From Bacteroidales bacterium UBA5219 (GTDB taxonomy: Bacteria > Bacteroidota > Bacteroidia > Bacteroidales > ML635J-15): a DNA stretch of 42,169 nt. The notes under the pieces are model-generated. The model was given only the letters and a program-made list of their open reading frames with translations, had not been told where the DNA came from and did not search any database. A program made the position numbers and the translations under genes. Of the stretch, positions 40,504-42,169 are shown piece after piece (positions within the stretch are counted from its first letter, which is position 1; each line of letters opens with the position of its first letter). The stretch spans positions 1 through 42,169 of the forward strand of contig DHVB01000058.1 in the NCBI GenBank assembly GCA_002412425.1, given 5' to 3'.

Positions 40504-41377
40504 CGAAAACGGACCTAGTTCTCCAAAATATAAAACTGTTAAAGTTATAGACCCTGCGACTATTGATAATAATTATTTAACTTTTGAAGAAATACCTGTA
40601 GGAAATACTTACCCTAAAAATTTATATCCTTATTCGTGGACTAGTGTAAATAGAGACAATGGAACTGTTTACGGCAGTCTAACTAATTATGGGGTATCAG
40701 GTAATAATATGTCTTTTGTTGTATATAGCAAATCAGCAACATCTCCTTCACATTTAAATGTTGCTCCTAAAAGTGGAGACAAATGCGCTTTGGCAATGAC
40801 AAATACTTCTGGTGGAACAAACAACGACTGGTTAATATCGCCTAAAATTCAACTCGGCACTAACTCATCGTTTGAAGCCTATGTAAAATCTCTAACTGCT
40901 AATTACGGATTAGAAAAATATAAAATAATGATTTCTACAACCAATACAGAAGAAGCTAGTTTTACAATGTTGGGTTCAGTATCAACAGCTCCAGTTAATT
41001 GGACAAAAATAACAAGAGATTTAAGTGCTTACGACGGACAAGAAGTTTATATAGCTTTAGTTTATGTTGGCTATGATAACTTTATATTTTTCGCTGATGA
41101 TATAAAAATCACCACTACTCCAACAGCTATCGAAACAAATAACTTAGAGTTAGAAGCTCGTATTTTCCCAAATCCAGCAAATGATGTCATAAATATTAAT
41201 TATGTAGAAGGTGCTAAAATTCAAATCTTCAACAATATTGGACAAGAAGTTTACAGTTTGGCTAATGCTAACGAATACAACCAAATTGATATGAGTGCTC
41301 ACCAAGCAGGCTCATATGTTGTAAGAGTTACAAAAGGCGATAAAACTAATAATTATAAAATGATACTTGTAAAATAA
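40412..41377 (+). CDS. Piece 2: rest of PKD domain, beta-sandwich domain and T9SS sorting domain
   Basis: A 321-codon piece in another frame. Its first dozen residues are out of frame; the genuine part starts at SVTWNTPGQNIISLKIHNEN, the second half of a PKD domain. A beta-sandwich of the choice-of-anchor J or cleaved-adhesin type follows (TNNDWLISPKI, LEKYKIMISTTN, YDGQEVYIALVYVGYDNF, FFADDIKITT). The end is a type A sorting domain: EARIFPNPANDVININY, IQIFNNIGQEVYSL and GSYVVRVTKGDKTNNYKMIL. It lacks a signal peptide, so alone it could not be exported. Confidence 0.75.
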   Translation: MKMEILLHQTNPMSVTWNTPGQNIISLKIHNENGPSSPKYKTVKVIDPATIDNNYLTFEEIPVGNTYPKNLYPYSWTSVNRDNGTVYGSLTNYGVSGNNMSFVVYSKSATSPSHLNVAPKSGDKCALAMTNTSGGTNNDWLISPKIQLGTNSSFEAYVKSLTANYGLEKYKIMISTTNTEEASFTMLGSVSTAPVNWTKITRDLSAYDGQEVYIALVYVGYDNFIFFADDIKITTTPTAIETNNLELEARIFPNPANDVININYVEGAKIQIFNNIGQEVYSLANANEYNQIDMSAHQAGSYVVRVTKGDKTNNYKMILVK

Positions 41378-41392
41378 GATTAAATAATTTTT

Positions 41393-41447
41393 ACTGTTTT
41401 TAATCTTTGGCTCAAAAATTGCTTAATAACTTAAAACAGTTTATTTT
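41393..41447 (+). terminator. Possible terminator after the thioredoxin-PKD-T9SS gene
   Basis: ACTGTTTTTAA (41393-41403) pairs with TTAAAACAGT (41431-41440) with one bulged base, and a T-rich run follows at 41440-41447. The loop of 27 bases is long, so this is a weaker call. Confidence 0.45.
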
Positions 41448-41464
41448 TACAAAAATTTAAAATT

Positions 41465-41968
41465 ATGAAAAGGTTTATTTTGATTATTAGTTTAAGTTTA
41501 TTCATCAGTTCTCTTTTTGCTCAAGGAGTTCCTTCAGTAATGATTAAAGATATAAAAGGTAAAGCTGTAAATACAAAGGCTATTACCCAAAACGATGGAA
41601 AACCTGTGTTGATTTGTTTTTGGGCAACTTGGTGCAAACCTTGTATCAAAGAATTTAATGCCATTAACGAAGAATATGATGATTGGGTTGAAGAAACTGG
41701 CGTTAAAGTAATTGCAATCTCTATTGACGATGCTAGAAGTTCAAATTCAGTTGCTCCATTTGTAAATGCGAGAGGCTGGGAATTTCCTGTTTATCTCGAC
41801 CCTAATGGAGATTTTAAAAGAGCTATGAATGTTGGCGATATCCCTCATACTTTTTTGTTGGATAAAAATGGAAAAGTAGTTTGGCAACACACAACATATC
41901 TCGAAGGCGACGAAGCTAAAACCTTTGAGGTGATTAAGAAAGTTGCTAAGGGGCAAGCAATAAAATAA
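41465..41968 (+). CDS. TlpA/ResA-like thioredoxin, secreted
   Basis: A 167-residue protein with a signal peptide (1-19, MKRFILIISLSLFISSLFA, cut before QG), the redox motif LICFWATWCKPCIKEF (Cys-Lys-Pro-Cys), KVIAISIDDARSS, and the cis-Pro loop GDIPHTFLLDKNGKVVWQH. It is a redoxin/AhpC-TSA type fold of the TlpA group, which reduces or rearranges disulfides of exported proteins in the periplasm. It follows the larger thioredoxin-PKD gene by 87 bases on the same strand, so the two may serve one oxidative folding or surface-assembly process. Confidence 0.92.
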   Translation: MKRFILIISLSLFISSLFAQGVPSVMIKDIKGKAVNTKAITQNDGKPVLICFWATWCKPCIKEFNAINEEYDDWVEETGVKVIAISIDDARSSNSVAPFVNARGWEFPVYLDPNGDFKRAMNVGDIPHTFLLDKNGKVVWQHTTYLEGDEAKTFEVIKKVAKGQAIK

Positions 41969-41990
41969 AAACATAATCAAGGTGTTTTTA
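41966..41990 (+). terminator. Weak hairpin after the TlpA-like gene
   Basis: TAAAAACA (41966-41973) and TGTTTTTA (41983-41990) form a perfect but A/T-only 8-bp stem with a 9-base loop, starting within the stop codon of the gene. It could be a terminator for both strands. Confidence 0.45.
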
Positions 41991-42169
41991 TTTTGAAAGA
42001 ATTTATAAGATTTAAAATAATGAAAATAGGCGGTGCCTCAAAACAAGTGTTAAGACAATAATATTTCAAGGTGTTTCAGAAGTGTTAAAATGCAAGGCGA
42101 TGAAATTGAGGACGAAGGAGCGTACATGAAGCGTTGCACTGAGCAAAGCCGAAGTGTACGTGACTGAGT
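41977..42169. repeat. Candidate dispersed repeat at the window end (partial)
   Basis: This stretch has no gene and is visibly less AT-rich than its surroundings, especially from 42090. TCAAGGTGTTT occurs at 41977-41987 and again at 42066-42076; AAGTGTTAA occurs twice (42045-42053 and 42080-42088). CGTACA (42121-42126) and TGTACG (42155-42160) form an inverted pair around a G/C-richer loop. The pattern resembles intergenic repeat elements, but only one incomplete copy is in view. Confidence 0.4.

Larger units (their letters stand above)
39700..41377 (+). pseudogene. Thioredoxin-PKD-T9SS secreted protein gene, split by a frameshift
   Basis: Two open pieces (39700-40503 and 40412-41377) together make one plausible protein of about 558 residues: signal peptide, thioredoxin-like domain, PKD domain, choice-of-anchor-like beta domain and T9SS sorting domain. 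The frame changes inside the PKD domain. Dropping one C from CCC 40444-40446 gives DQPMSVTWNTPG, a normal PKD continuation, without any other change. A one-base insertion, natural or from sequencing, is the simplest explanation. Confidence 0.7.

Overview
The window looks like the chromosome of a Bacteroidota member, most likely of the Bacteroidales or a related order. It is AT-rich. Visible promoters are of the Bacteroidota type (TTTG, about 19-21 bases, then TAnnTTTG), and most starts have A-rich leaders instead of Shine-Dalgarno sites. Two genes encode type IX secretion C-terminal sorting domains, and there is a GH92 mannosidase. The long str-S10-spc-alpha ribosomal protein cluster is followed by eno and groESL.

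Layout. (1) 1-10403, plus strand: a defence island. It opens with the last codons of a type I specificity subunit (hsdS), then a tightly spaced run: a TcmP-family protein, its three-Cys partner (DUF5131, phage Gp37/Gp68 family), a small four-helix-bundle protein, and a type I restriction subunit (hsdR) with four copies of a Cys-rich 11-residue motif. A two-gene module follows: a restriction-endonuclease-fold protein and a membrane-anchored TIR-like protein whose start overlaps it by 4 bases. Last comes a large Avs/STAND-like gene (Mrr/Cap4-like nuclease, STAND NTPase, long C-terminal region). It is one reading frame of 1,443 codons, but two in-frame TAA codons cut it into three pieces. (2) 10469-14966, minus strand: radC, a GH92 glycosidase and a lipoprotein gene, probably co-transcribed. 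(3) 15072-18926, minus strand: rpsT, groL, groS and eno. The groES promoter is flanked by two copies of an 11-bp palindrome. (4) 19014-36782, minus strand: 31 genes from rpsL to rplQ, including fusA, secY, map, infA, a 38-codon rpmJ and rpoA; tuf is absent. (5) 36783-42169: surface and export genes: a beta-helix-like lipoprotein, yraN, two T9SS cargo proteins (one broken by a frameshift), and a TlpA-like thioredoxin. A more GC-rich stretch that looks like a dispersed repeat closes the window.

How the genes fit together. The first 10.4 kb is probably anti-phage: a type I restriction operon with extra genes between hsdS and hsdR, plus nuclease/TIR and STAND modules. Decay or switching is visible there: two ochre codons in the STAND gene, and a T7G6 tract that separates the natural ATG of the nuclease gene from its reading frame. 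The best candidates for something undescribed are the hsdS-tcmP-DUF5131-4HB-hsdR arrangement, the nuclease/TIR-membrane pair, and the paired palindromes around the groES promoter. All assignments rest on reading the sequence and on family knowledge; no database search was run.
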